The notes under the pieces are model-generated. The model made no database searches and was not told the origin of the DNA. It saw only the letters and a list, made by a program, of their open reading frames with translations. Positions 46,989 through 55,147 of a stretch of 64,000 nt of DNA are shown piece after piece. Source of the DNA: Streptomyces roseirectus. Its GTDB lineage: Bacteria; Actinomycetota; Actinomycetes; Streptomycetales; Streptomycetaceae. Position 1 is the stretch's first letter. Each line of letters begins with the position of its first letter. The DNA lies in assembly GCF_014489635.1 (NCBI RefSeq), contig NZ_CP060828.1, positions 4,750,001 to 4,814,000 on the forward strand, written 5' to 3'. The position numbers and the translations under genes were made by a program.

Positions 46989-47873
46989 TCAGGTGAGCTG
47001 AGACGTCCTCAAGAGGGTCACGATCACGACCGCGGCGAGCACGAGTGCACAGGTGCCGTACTGGATCAGCGTCCGCTTCTCGCGGGGCGCGTAGACCATC
47101 CCGGCCCCGATCACGACCCCGGCGACGAGCCCGCCGACATGGGCCTGCCAGGCGATGCCGCTCCAGCCGAAGGTGAAGATGAGGTTGATCACCAGCAGGG
47201 CGATGATCGGGCGCATGTCCTGACGCAGCCGACGCATCAGTATGGCGGTGGCCCCGAAGAGGCCGAAGATGGCACCAGAGGCGCCGAGTGTCCCCTGGTA
47301 GGGCGACGCGAGCAGGTAGGTCAGCGCGCTTCCGGCGAGGCCCGAGATCAGGTACAGCGCCAGGTAGCGGGCCCGGCCCAGGACGGTTTCCAGGGGGCCG
47401 CCCAGCCACCACAGGCTGAGCATGTTGAAGAGGATGTGCCAGATCTCCTGGTGCAGGAACATCGACGTGAACAGGCGGTACCACTCGCCCGTCGCAACGC
47501 CCTCCGTGGCCTGGAACGGCGCCGGAGGCCACTCACCGACGAGCACCAGACTGTCGACGAGCGAGGAGCGGGCCTGCACGGCGATGAACAACAGCACGTT
47601 GATGCCGAGCAGCACCTTCGTCACCAGCCGTGGGTCCGCCGCGACCGTGCCACCGGCGATCGTGCGGGGCTGGTTCGCCGTCGGCGCGTGGCCCGTCCCC
47701 GAACCGTTGCGCACGCACTCCGGGCACTGGAATCCCACGGACGCGCTGACCATGCACTCCGGGCAGATCGGCCGCTCGCAGCGCGTACAGCGGACGCCGG
47801 TCTCGCGGTCGGGGTGGCGATAACAGCCGGTCAGCCCGGAAGCCTCCGCCTGCCCACCGTGCGCCTGGTCCAC
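46989..47873 (-). CDS. Rhomboid family intramembrane serine protease with N-terminal zinc ribbon
   Basis: 294-aa protein. Residues 14-55 hold a B-box/zinc-ribbon-like Cys set (CYRHPDRETGVRCTRCERPI, then CPECM and CPEC). The rhomboid domain of six helices contains the HxxxN site HILFNMLSLWWLG, the catalytic Ser in LGASGAIFGLFG, and catalytic His in WQAHVGGLVAG. GTG 47873 has AAGGGG about 6 bases upstream and is preferred over a start 39 bases further up. Substrates are unknown. Confidence 0.9.
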   Translation of the reverse strand: MDQAHGGQAEASGLTGCYRHPDRETGVRCTRCERPICPECMVSASVGFQCPECVRNGSGTGHAPTANQPRTIAGGTVAADPRLVTKVLLGINVLLFIAVQARSSLVDSLVLVGEWPPAPFQATEGVATGEWYRLFTSMFLHQEIWHILFNMLSLWWLGGPLETVLGRARYLALYLISGLAGSALTYLLASPYQGTLGASGAIFGLFGATAILMRRLRQDMRPIIALLVINLIFTFGWSGIAWQAHVGGLVAGVVIGAGMVYAPREKRTLIQYGTCALVLAAVVIVTLLRTSQLT

Positions 47874-47920
47874 TGGATCCCCTTCACGTAGCTCCCGAAC
47901 AGGGTCGTACACAACACGCT

Positions 47921-47950
47921 GCCCCGCTCTTCACTACGGACGAGCGGGGC
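47921..47950 (-). terminator. Terminator after the peptidyl-prolyl isomerase gene
   Basis: GCCCCGCT and AGCGGGGC form a perfect 8-bp stem with a 14-base loop between the isomerase stop and the rhomboid start, both on the minus strand. Confidence 0.75.
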
Positions 47951-47971
47951 ATTTGGTTCCCGGAGAAGCGG

Positions 47972-48490
47972 TCAGCGCTTCTCGACGACGACGCTCTCGA
48001 TGACGACGTCGTTGACCGGGCGGTCGTTGCGGGAGGTGTCGACCTTGGAGATCGCGTCGACGACCTCGGAGCCCTTGGTGACCTCGCCGAAAATGGTGTG
48101 GCGGTTGTTGAGGTGCGGGGTGGGGCCGACGGTGATGAAGAACTGGGAGCCGTTGGTGCCGGGGCCCGCGTTGGCCATGGCGAGCAGGAACGGCTTGTTG
48201 AACTTCAGCTCGGGGTGGAACTCGTCCTTGAAGCGGTAGCCGGGGCCGCCGGTGCCGTTGCCCAGCGGGTCACCGCCCTGGATCATGAAGCCCTCGATGA
48301 CCCGGTGGAAGACGGTGCCGGCGTACAGGCTGCCCTCGCCCGGCTTGCCGGTCTTGGGGTCCGTCCACTTCTTCTCACCCGTGGCGAGCCCGACGAAGTT
48401 CTCCACCGTCTCCGGCGCGTGGTTCGGGAAGAGTTCGATCTCGATGTCGCCGTGGTTGGTCTTCAGGGTGGCGTAGAGCTTCTCGGCCAC
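47972..48490 (-). CDS. Cyclophilin-type peptidyl-prolyl cis-trans isomerase
   Basis: 172-aa cytosolic cyclophilin. The catalytic core is intact: TVFHRVIEGFMIQGGDPLGN, LLAMANAGPGTNGSQFFITV, and HTIFGEVTKGSEVVDAISK. It accelerates proline isomerisation in protein folding. I chose GTG 48490 (MAEKLYATLKTNHG) because homologues start there; an ATG 15 bases upstream in frame overlaps its likely AAAGGC ribosome site. Confidence 0.94.
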   Translation of the reverse strand: MAEKLYATLKTNHGDIEIELFPNHAPETVENFVGLATGEKKWTDPKTGKPGEGSLYAGTVFHRVIEGFMIQGGDPLGNGTGGPGYRFKDEFHPELKFNKPFLLAMANAGPGTNGSQFFITVGPTPHLNNRHTIFGEVTKGSEVVDAISKVDTSRNDRPVNDVVIESVVVEKR

Positions 48491-48649
48491 TGGGGCGCCT
48501 TTCATTCGACTGCCTTGTTAACCCCACGATCCTCGCATGGATCCCCACCCGTATGCCTGCCACCGCATGCCTTGTTCTCCCGGAGCAGGCATGATCCGCA
48601 AATGGGTGGAAAGTCGATAGAACGTACCGCCACCGAGGAGGAGGAACCC

Positions 48650-49342
48650 GTGACCCGCATCGACAGCGTGCGTGCCGCGACCGGCTCGGCGAAGGACAGC
48701 GTGCTGCACGCCGCGGAAGTGGTGGCGCCCTACGCCGACACGGCGAGGGAGAAGGCCGCGCACTACGCGCAGGAGGCCCGGGTACGGCTCGCGCCCAAGG
48801 TGTCCCAGGCCGCCGAGCAGGCCCGTGTGCAGTACGACGCCCATCTCGCGCCGAGGCTGGAGCAGGCCAGGAACCATGTCCCGCCGAAGGTCGACTACGC
48901 GGCCCACGAGGCGGCGCTGCGCACGCGGATCGCCGCGCGCCAGGCCGCCGAGTACTCGCGTCCGCGCATCGAGCAGGCGGTCGCCGCCGCCGGTCCCGTG
49001 CGTGAGGAGGCCGCCGCCCGTGGCGCCGCCGCGCTCGCGGCCCTGCGCGGACAGGTGACCGCCGAGCAGATCGAACGCCTCGTCCGCGCGAACCGCCGCC
49101 GTGCGCGGGCCGGCCGCGCGATGCGCGGTCTCGTCGTCCTCGGCGTCGTCGCCGGGGGCGTCTACGCGGTCTGGCGCTGGTGGGACCAGCAGGCCAACCC
49201 CGACTGGCTGGTCGAACCCCCGGCCGCCACCGAGGTGCCCGCCTCGGGCGGGCTCCACTCCGTGGACGGCACCGGTCTCGACCCGGAGGTCCAGGCCAAG
49301 GAGGCCGAGGAGGAGGCCGCGCGGGGCGAGAAACACGGCTGA
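48650..49342 (+). CDS. DUF5324 family protein
   Basis: 230-aa actinobacterial protein of unknown function. The first ~150 residues are long Ala/Arg/Glu-rich amphipathic helices (AAEVVAPYADTAREKAAHYA, then ARVRLAPKVSQAAEQARVQY) resembling LEA/apolipoprotein-like repeats. One membrane helix follows near 166-182 (GLVVLGVVAGGVYAVWRWW), then a short acidic tail. The GTG at 48650 is preceded by GAGGAGGAGGAA. A strong terminator and a parS site follow directly. Confidence 0.85.
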   Translation: MTRIDSVRAATGSAKDSVLHAAEVVAPYADTAREKAAHYAQEARVRLAPKVSQAAEQARVQYDAHLAPRLEQARNHVPPKVDYAAHEAALRTRIAARQAAEYSRPRIEQAVAAAGPVREEAAARGAAALAALRGQVTAEQIERLVRANRRRARAGRAMRGLVVLGVVAGGVYAVWRWWDQQANPDWLVEPPAATEVPASGGLHSVDGTGLDPEVQAKEAEEEAARGEKHG

Positions 49343-49364
49343 AGTGAGCCATAGTGCATGGTGG

Positions 49365-49395
49365 TGGGGCCGGGGAGATCAACTCCCCGGCCCCA
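49365..49395 (+). terminator. Terminator after the DUF5324 gene
   Basis: TGGGGCCGGGGAG and its complement form a perfect 13-bp stem with an ATCAA loop, 22 bases past the stop. Confidence 0.85.
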
Positions 49396-49402
49396 TCGGC
49401 AT

Positions 49403-49416
49403 GTTTCACGTGAAAC
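49403..49416. other. parS: parS centromere site (perfect)
   Basis: GTTTCACGTGAAAC, identical to the site at 5065, lies in the gap between the DUF5324 terminator and the next gene. Both perfect sites in the window are intergenic. Confidence 0.93.
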
Positions 49417-49458
49417 AGGAACACCGAGGGGCGGCGGGGAGAGCGAGGGGGCGGGACC

Positions 49459-49824
49459 GTGGAGGAGCATCGACGGCCGGTGTCGTGGGGCGAGGCGGCG
49501 CTGACGACCCTGAGCGGGCTGGTGGTGCTCGGACTCACCTGGGGCGTGCTGACGCTGCTCGACGAGGAGACGCTGCCGGTTGCGATGCCCGCGGTGGGTC
49601 TGCTGACCCACTGGTTCATGCGGGAGCACCGGTTCTGGGGAGCCGGAGCGGCGGCGACGGTGGTCGGGGCGGTCACGGTGTTCGCGCTCCTCGACCCTCT
49701 GCGCGGCTCGCTCGACAAGCTCGCCGCCGACTCGGTCGCCTGTGCGTCGGGCCTGGTCAGCGCCATGATCGTGTTCGCGTTCTGCGCGCGTGGCCATCGG
49801 CGTGAACCGGCCCTTCCGGGCTGA
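49459..49824 (+). CDS. Small integral membrane protein, unknown function
   Basis: 121-aa protein with about three or four hydrophobic helices: ALTTLSGLVVLGLTWGVLTL (residues 13-32), a helix around PVAMPAVGLLTHWF, AAATVVGAVTVFALL, and SVACASGLVSAMIVFAF. No family recognised. The GTG at 49459 follows AGCGAGGGGGCGGGA. It is separated from the antiporter by 325 bp. Confidence 0.65.
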   Translation: MEEHRRPVSWGEAALTTLSGLVVLGLTWGVLTLLDEETLPVAMPAVGLLTHWFMREHRFWGAGAAATVVGAVTVFALLDPLRGSLDKLAADSVACASGLVSAMIVFAFCARGHRREPALPG

Positions 49825-49850
49825 ACTTGCCGTGCGGCTAGGAGAGATGC

Positions 49851-49866
49851 GGTAAAGTTCTTTACC
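49851..49866. promoter_or_regulatory. GGTAAAG palindrome before the antiporter
   Basis: GGTAAAG-TT-CTTTACC is a perfect 7-bp inverted repeat, A/T-rich for this genome, in the 325-bp region upstream of the antiporter. It precedes a small ORF with a strong ribosome site and is probably an operator. Confidence 0.6.
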
Positions 49867-49904
49867 GAATACTTATGATCGCCGGCGGAGAGGGGGGCGT
49901 TTCC

Positions 49905-49982
49905 ATGGACCGGGGCATTCGTGCCGTGCGTGTCGACAACGCCGCCCGCGACGGCGTTCCTGATACCGGCCGCAGCCTCTAG
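49905..49982 (+). CDS. Possible 25-aa leader peptide
   Basis: Short ORF starting at ATG 49905 and ending at TAG 49980, preceded by GGCGGAGAGGGGGGCG. The peptide starts MDRGIRAVRVDNAA and ends in TGRSL; 6 of 25 residues are Arg. It lies downstream of the GGTAAAG palindrome and about 170 bases before the antiporter start, fitting a leader or regulatory peptide. It may equally be chance. Confidence 0.35.
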   Translation: MDRGIRAVRVDNAARDGVPDTGRSL

Positions 49983-50149
49983 CGCTGCCCTCGCCCGGGT
50001 GGCCGCAGTGCGTCACGCCTGCCGCCCCGGGCCCGCCGGACAACTCACCCGCATACCTTCACGTACGACGCGCGCGACCGCCTCCACGGCGGCCTCGCGT
50101 CGGCACAGACGCCCGCGACCTGAACCGAATCGACGGAGGTCAGACGCCC

Positions 50150-51349
50150 GTGCACGACACGACAGCGATGCTCATCGAACTCGGGGCGATCATCCTCGCC
50201 CTGGGGCTGCTCGGCCGGCTGGCCGGGCGGATCGGGTTCTCGCCGATCCCCCTCTATCTGCTCGCCGGACTCGCGTTCGGCCAGGGCGGGCTGCTGCCGC
50301 TGGAGGCGAGCGAGGACTTCGTCTCGACCGGCGCCGAGATCGGCGTCATCCTGCTGCTGCTCATGCTGGGGCTGGAGTACAGCGCGTCCGACCTGGTCAC
50401 CACGCTCAGGACGCAGTACCCGTCCGGCGCGGTCGACTTCGTGCTGAACGCGACACCGGGCGCCGTGATGGCGCTGCTGCTCGGGTGGGGGCCGGTGGCC
50501 GCCGTCGCGCTCGCGGGGGTCACCTGGATCTCGTCGTCCGGGGTGATAGCGAAGGTCCTCGGGGAGCTGCGGCGGCTCGGGAACCGGGAGACGCCGGTGG
50601 TGCTCGGGGTGCTGGTCCTCGAAGACCTCGCGATGGCCGTCTACCTGCCGATCCTCACGGCCGTCCTCGCGGGGGTGAGTCTCGCGGGCGGCGCGCTGAC
50701 GCTGCTGATCTCGCTGGGGACGGTCGGGGCGGTGCTGTACGTCGCGCTGCGGCACGGGCGGCTCGTCAGCCGCGCGGTCGCCTCCGACAACGCCGAGCTG
50801 CTGCTGCTCGTCGTCCTCGGGCTGACGCTGCTGGTCGCCGGGATCGCGCAGGAGTTGCAGGTGTCGGCGGCGGTGGGGGCGTTCCTGGTGGGCATCGCGC
50901 TGTCCGGTGAGGTCGCCGAAGGGGCGGGCAACCTCCTCACGCCGCTACGGGACCTCTTCGCCGCCGTCTTCTTCGTCTTCTTCGGCCTGCACACCGATCC
51001 CGCCGCGATCCCGCCGGTCCTCCTGCCCGCCCTGGCGCTCGCCGTGGTCACGACGGCCACGAAGATCGCCACCGGCTACTGGGCCGCCCGCCGCGCGGCC
51101 ATCTCCGTCCCCGGTCGCTGGCGGGCCGGTGGAGTCCTCGTCGCGCGCGGCGAGTTCTCCATCGTCATCGCCGGCCTCGCGGTCGGAGTCGAACCCCGCA
51201 TCGGCCCCCTGGCCACCGCCTACGTCCTCATCCTCGTCGTCCTCGGCCCCCTGACGGCCCGCTGGACCGAACCCCTGGCCCGGCGCTTCACGCGGACGGC
51301 GAGCGCGGAGAACGCCCGGCGCAGGGAGGCGGCCCATGCGAGCGGCTGA
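50150..51349 (+). CDS. Cation:proton antiporter, CPA2/KefB family
   Basis: 399-aa membrane protein with about 12 helices of the Na+/H+ exchanger fold: MLIELGAIILALGLLGRLAG, IPLYLLAGLAFGQGGLLPLE, LLLLMLGLEYSASDLVTTLR, and VGVLVLEDLAMAVYLPIL-like residues (the conserved LEDLAMAVYLPILTAV). The Asp in LEDLA is in a position typical of K+ efflux exchangers. No C-terminal KTN domain is present. GTG 50150 has GGAGGTC upstream. It overlaps a PucR-type regulator at its 3' end. Confidence 0.9.
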   Translation: MHDTTAMLIELGAIILALGLLGRLAGRIGFSPIPLYLLAGLAFGQGGLLPLEASEDFVSTGAEIGVILLLLMLGLEYSASDLVTTLRTQYPSGAVDFVLNATPGAVMALLLGWGPVAAVALAGVTWISSSGVIAKVLGELRRLGNRETPVVLGVLVLEDLAMAVYLPILTAVLAGVSLAGGALTLLISLGTVGAVLYVALRHGRLVSRAVASDNAELLLLVVLGLTLLVAGIAQELQVSAAVGAFLVGIALSGEVAEGAGNLLTPLRDLFAAVFFVFFGLHTDPAAIPPVLLPALALAVVTTATKIATGYWAARRAAISVPGRWRAGGVLVARGEFSIVIAGLAVGVEPRIGPLATAYVLILVVLGPLTARWTEPLARRFTRTASAENARRREAAHASG

Positions 51350-52682
51350 GGGAGCACCGGGCACGGCGGGGGCGCCGGGGGCCGGGACGGCGCGGGGCAG
51401 GGGTGTGCGGCAGGCCGGGGGCGGGGGGCTGGCTCGGCGGAGTGCGCAGGGTGCGCGGGGTGTGGAGCAGGGGGAGAAGCGCCGGGGTGACGGGGGGTCG
51501 GCGGAGGTCGGGGCGTATGCCGGCGCCGCCGGGCGGGTCCCGTCTCGGGCGGACGTGCGACGGTCGCCGCATCCGAAGCGGAGCGTCGTGCGTCGTACGG
51601 AGGGGACGGCGAGTCGGGAGGGGGGAGCGGTGGTGGGAGGTGGGGGGGTCGTCGAGGGGTTCGCGGAGATCCTGGCCGATGCCGCGGTGACCGGACGGCG
51701 GCTCACGCGGGGGGAGTTGGAGTCGCGGCGGGAGTTGGGGGCGCGGGCCGCCGAGGCGGGGCTGGCCTGGCGTCCCCTGGTGCGGGCGTACGTGGCGGCC
51801 GGGCGGGCCGAGCGGCCCGCCGGGGCCGGGCTCGACGACGTGCTCGGGGTGCTGGAGCAGGCGCTGGACGCGTTCGCGGACGGGTACGAGCGGGCGCAGC
51901 GGCTGGTCGTGCGCAAAGAGGAGGCCGCGCGGCGGGAGTTCATCGACGACCTGCTCGCGGGACACGGCGACCCGGGCCAACTGGCCGCGCGTTCCGAGCG
52001 GTTCGGGCTGCGGCTGTCGCGCGCGCACGCCGTGGCCGTCGCTACGGGGCCCGAGGCGTACGACGAACTCGACGCCGTGCCACGGCAGTTGGCCGCCGAG
52101 CTGTTCTCGCGGTTCGAGCACCGGCGGATCCTGTTCACCACCAAGGACGGGCGGATGGTGTGCGTCGCGCCGGGCGACCAGGAGGACGTCCTCGTCCACT
52201 TCGCGAAGCTGGTCCACGCGGTGACCGCGGGCGCGGGGCAGGTGGCCGTGGGGCGGACGCGGACCGGCGCGGTGGGGATCGGGCACTCGTACGGGGAAGC
52301 GCTCAACGCCCTTGACGTGGCAGGGCGGATGGGGTTCGACGATCCGCTGCTGCGCGCCGCCGATCTGCTCGTCTTCCCCGTGCTGGCCCGCGACCGGCAG
52401 GCCCTCGTGGACCTCGTCCACCACACGCTGGCCCCGCTGGAACAGGCGCGCGGCGGGGCCCGGCCGCTCCTCGACACGCTCACGGCGTACTTCGACACAG
52501 GCTGCGTCGCCGCCGCCGCGGCCCGCGAACTCTCGCTCAGTGTCCGGGCGTTGACCTACCGTCTGGAGCGCATCCACACCCTCACCGGCGTCGACCCCGC
52601 CGACCCCGCGCACCGGTACGCCCTCCAGACCGCCGTCATCGGGGCGCGGTTGCTCAACTGGCCGTCCAGGGCGCTGGACTGA
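51336..52682 (+). CDS. PucR/CdaR-type HTH regulator
   Basis: 448-aa regulator. Residues 1-105 are low-complexity Gly/Arg-rich. The middle has LVRAYVAAGRAERPAGAGLD and RLVVRKEEAARREFIDDLLA, followed by a GGDEF-like/CdaR sensor region, and the C-terminus has a PucR HTH (AAAARELSLSVRALTYRLER, then IHTLTGVDPADP). The ATG at 51336 has GGGAGG 7-12 bases upstream and overlaps the antiporter by 14 bases, suggesting co-transcription and possible control of the antiporter. A later GTG around residue 100 would remove the low-complexity part. Confidence 0.85.
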   Translation: MRAAEGAPGTAGAPGAGTARGRGVRQAGGGGLARRSAQGARGVEQGEKRRGDGGSAEVGAYAGAAGRVPSRADVRRSPHPKRSVVRRTEGTASREGGAVVGGGGVVEGFAEILADAAVTGRRLTRGELESRRELGARAAEAGLAWRPLVRAYVAAGRAERPAGAGLDDVLGVLEQALDAFADGYERAQRLVVRKEEAARREFIDDLLAGHGDPGQLAARSERFGLRLSRAHAVAVATGPEAYDELDAVPRQLAAELFSRFEHRRILFTTKDGRMVCVAPGDQEDVLVHFAKLVHAVTAGAGQVAVGRTRTGAVGIGHSYGEALNALDVAGRMGFDDPLLRAADLLVFPVLARDRQALVDLVHHTLAPLEQARGGARPLLDTLTAYFDTGCVAAAAARELSLSVRALTYRLERIHTLTGVDPADPAHRYALQTAVIGARLLNWPSRALD

Positions 52683-52748
52683 CATACGGATGGGAGAATT
52701 CCGGGGTTCCCGCGCGGCGCAGGGCGAGGCGGAGAGGGAGTGGTCGGC

Positions 52749-53156
52749 ATGATCGAGTGGAGTGAGTTCGGCTCGGGCGCGCGGCCGGTGCCCCAGCCGG
52801 TGGCGACGCCGCTGGTGTGGGCGGGCGCGTTCGCCGGGGCGCTGCTCCTGGTCGCCGTCCTCAACACGACCGTCGGCACGGACCGTCCGCTGCTCGCGCT
52901 CGCCGCGCTGTCGTTCCTCGCCGCCGTCCTCGGGCTGTGCGCCCGCTTCACCGCCGCGCCGGGGACGGCCGCCTTGTGCTGGTTCTTCCTCAACGGCTTC
53001 GCGATCCCGCCGGCCGGGACGCTGACGTGGACCGTGTCGCGGGACGTGCTGTGGCTGGCGTGTCTGCTGGGGGCGGCGGTGTCGGGGACGGCGCTGGCGC
53101 GGGTGGTGGACGCGCGGGCGGCGTACCGGCGGGTGTCGGGGGGCTGGGAGGAGTGA
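52749..53156 (+). CDS. Small integral membrane protein, unknown function
   Basis: 135-aa protein with four hydrophobic helices: ATPLVWAGAFAGALLLVAVL, LLALAALSFLAAVLGLCARF, AALCWFFLNGFAIPPAGTL, and VLWLACLLGAAVSGTALARV. Family resembles four-TM sensors of unknown role (DUF4118-like), but I am not certain. The ATG at 52749 is 9 bases after GGAGAGGGAG; GTG 52740 is the alternative. Confidence 0.7.
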   Translation: MIEWSEFGSGARPVPQPVATPLVWAGAFAGALLLVAVLNTTVGTDRPLLALAALSFLAAVLGLCARFTAAPGTAALCWFFLNGFAIPPAGTLTWTVSRDVLWLACLLGAAVSGTALARVVDARAAYRRVSGGWEE

Positions 53157-53458
53157 GGGGGCGGGGAGAGGTGAGGGGGCGGGAAGGGGTGAGCAGACGG
53201 GGTGCAGCGAGCGGCGGGGCTCGCGGGGCCGGTCCGGGTGGGCCGTTCGTATGAGCCGGGTTCACGGCGCTGATGTGCCTCGCCTCGACGGTGTCCGTGC
53301 CCGACTTCGCCGCGCACCCGCCGTGGCGGGACACCGATGTGAGCCGGTGAGCCGGTGAGGCCGTCCGCCGATCGGGGGTAAAGCGGTGACACGCGGCGTG
53401 TGCGGGGCGGCGGGGTGGGACTCATGGCGTATTGGGCCGGGAGTTCCAGGAGGCGGCG
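53157..53458. other. Intergenic region before the L,D-transpeptidase
   Basis: No convincing gene. The left part has three G-rich repeats around GTGAGGGGGCGGG (53151-53190). The right part has GAGCCGGTGA direct duplication (53339-53358) and ends in an AGGAGG ribosome site. Confidence 0.4.
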
Positions 53459-54226
53459 ATGGCGCACGGCAGAGGGTGGATGTCCGGGGCGGTGGGGCTG
53501 TTGTGCGTGGCGGTCCTCCCGGTGGCTCCGGCCATGGCCGCGCCCGCGCCCTGCACCTCCGGGACCGGGCCCTATCAACGGCAGCTCGAACAGCATCTGC
53601 GGCTGCCGGTGGACGGGCGGCAGTCGGTACGGGACTGTCTGGCCATCCGGGGGTTCCAGGGGCGGAACGGGGTGAAGCCCGCCGACGGGTACGCGGGGCT
53701 GGCCACCTACCGGATGATGCTGGTCGCGGAGGCCGCGCGGAACCCCAACGCCGGGAAGAAGTGCCCCGTGCGGTCCTATCGGGTGGCGTGTGTGGATCTG
53801 ACGCGGCAGCTGATGTGGGTGCAGAAGGGGAAGCGGGTCGTCTACCAGCCGGTTCCGGTGCGCAGCGGGCGGGACGGGTACGAGACCCGGACGGGGTGGC
53901 ACCGGGTCTACTGGCGGGACCGGGACCACTATTCGAGCCTCTACGACGGGGCCCCCATGCCGTACTCCCAGTTCTTCGACGGGGGCCAGGCGTTCCACGG
54001 CACGTACGGGAATCTCTTCGCCGGCGGGTCCCACGGGTGTGTGAACCTCCGGCTCGCCGACGCCCGGCGGCTGTGGAGCGCGCTCAAGCTGGACGACGCC
54101 GTCTTCGTGTACGGCGTCAAGCCCGGGACCGCGCGGAACATGCCCCACGTCACGCCGCCGCCGGTCGGGGATCCGCCGGACGTCCGTGAGGTCGGGCCGC
54201 CGCCCAATCCCGACCCCGAGTCCTGA
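53459..54226 (+). CDS. Secreted L,D-transpeptidase (YkuD family)
   Basis: 255-aa exported enzyme that makes 3-3 cross-links in peptidoglycan. The signal peptide covers residues 1-27 (WMSGAVGLLCVAVLPVAPAM then AAP). A peptidoglycan-binding-like region (RQSVRDCLAIRGFQGRNGVK) precedes the YkuD domain, with the active-site motif FHGTYGNLFAGGSHGCVNLR (C194). AGGAGG lies 6 bases before ATG 53459; an upstream in-frame start is not needed. It abuts the next gene directly (TGAATG). Confidence 0.93.
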   Translation: MAHGRGWMSGAVGLLCVAVLPVAPAMAAPAPCTSGTGPYQRQLEQHLRLPVDGRQSVRDCLAIRGFQGRNGVKPADGYAGLATYRMMLVAEAARNPNAGKKCPVRSYRVACVDLTRQLMWVQKGKRVVYQPVPVRSGRDGYETRTGWHRVYWRDRDHYSSLYDGAPMPYSQFFDGGQAFHGTYGNLFAGGSHGCVNLRLADARRLWSALKLDDAVFVYGVKPGTARNMPHVTPPPVGDPPDVREVGPPPNPDPES

Positions 54227-55147
54227 ATGCGGACGCGGGCGGGGGCGCGGGCGGGGGTGTGGGGGCGCGCCGGGGCGCGGACGCGAGTGCGGGTGCGGGC
54301 ACAGGCGCGGGTGCGGACGCGGGTGTGGTGCGGGTCGGTACTGGGCGCGTGCCTGCTGCTGGTGACGTCGACGGCGGCGCCCGGTGCCGTCGCCGCGCCG
54401 GCCGTGAGCTGTACGTCCGGGCAGAAGGGGCTCGCCTCGGCGTTACGGACCGGGATCGGGCGGGCGGTCGCCGGGCGGCGGGGGACCGTCGCCGTCGTCC
54501 TCCACGACCGTCCGTCCCGTACGCGGTGTGCGCTGCGCGGTACGTACGCCTTCGACTCCGCGAGCGTGGTGAAGGTCGCCGTCCTCGGGGCTCTGCTGTG
54601 GGACGCGCAGCGGGCGGGGCGGGGGCTGACCAAACGGGAACGGACGCTGGCGTCCTCCATGATCACCCGGTCCGGGAACACCGCCACCAACACCCTGTGG
54701 AATCAGCTCGGGGCGAGCAAGGTGCGGCGGTTCCTCGACGCCGCGCGCATGACCCGGACCTCGCTGAACCCCTACGGGTACTGGGGGCTCACCCAGCTCA
54801 ACGCGCGCGACCAGCAACGGCTGATGGATCTGCTGCTCGCCCCGAACAAGGTGCTGCGCGCCGCCCCGCGGGCCTATGTGCTGGAGCTGATGGGGAAGGT
54901 GGTCGAGTCCCAGCGGTGGGGGACGCCGGCCGGGGCGCCGGAATCCGTGCGGGTGTACGTGAAGAACGGGTGGCTTCCCCGGGCCAGTCACGGGTGGCGG
55001 GTGCACAGCACCGGGGCGTTCGTCGGGGGCGGGAAGTCCTACACCATCACCGTTCTCAGCCACGGGAACGGGAGCATGAAGTACGGGGTGACGACCGTTC
55101 AGCGCGTCGCCAAGGCGATACACGGGGTCCTCGGCGTCACGAAGTGA
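54227..55147 (+). CDS. Secreted class A beta-lactamase-like serine hydrolase, TTA codon
   Basis: 306-aa exported protein. The N-terminal ~35 residues are Arg/Ala/Val-rich and encoded by a GCGGGN-type hexamer repeat; a normal signal peptide follows (SVLGACLLLVTSTAAPGAVA). The serine hydrolase domain has SVVK (S113, K116) and SMITRSGNTATNTLW in the SDN position, but no clear KTG triad (VKNGW at the expected place). It resembles Streptomyces beta-lactamase-class proteins that modify the wall rather than resistance enzymes. Codon 73 (54443-54445) is TTA, read only by the bldA tRNA in Streptomyces, so its translation is probably developmentally controlled. The start may be a downstream GTG. Confidence 0.85.
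   Translation: MRTRAGARAGVWGRAGARTRVRVRAQARVRTRVWCGSVLGACLLLVTSTAAPGAVAAPAVSCTSGQKGLASALRTGIGRAVAGRRGTVAVVLHDRPSRTRCALRGTYAFDSASVVKVAVLGALLWDAQRAGRGLTKRERTLASSMITRSGNTATNTLWNQLGASKVRRFLDAARMTRTSLNPYGYWGLTQLNARDQQRLMDLLLAPNKVLRAAPRAYVLELMGKVVESQRWGTPAGAPESVRVYVKNGWLPRASHGWRVHSTGAFVGGGKSYTITVLSHGNGSMKYGVTTVQRVAKAIHGVLGVTK

Noticed and set aside
49921..50910. 329-codon plus-strand ORF over the antiporter start.
   Set aside because: It is out of frame with the clear antiporter helices and consists of Arg/Gly/Ala shadow sequence.
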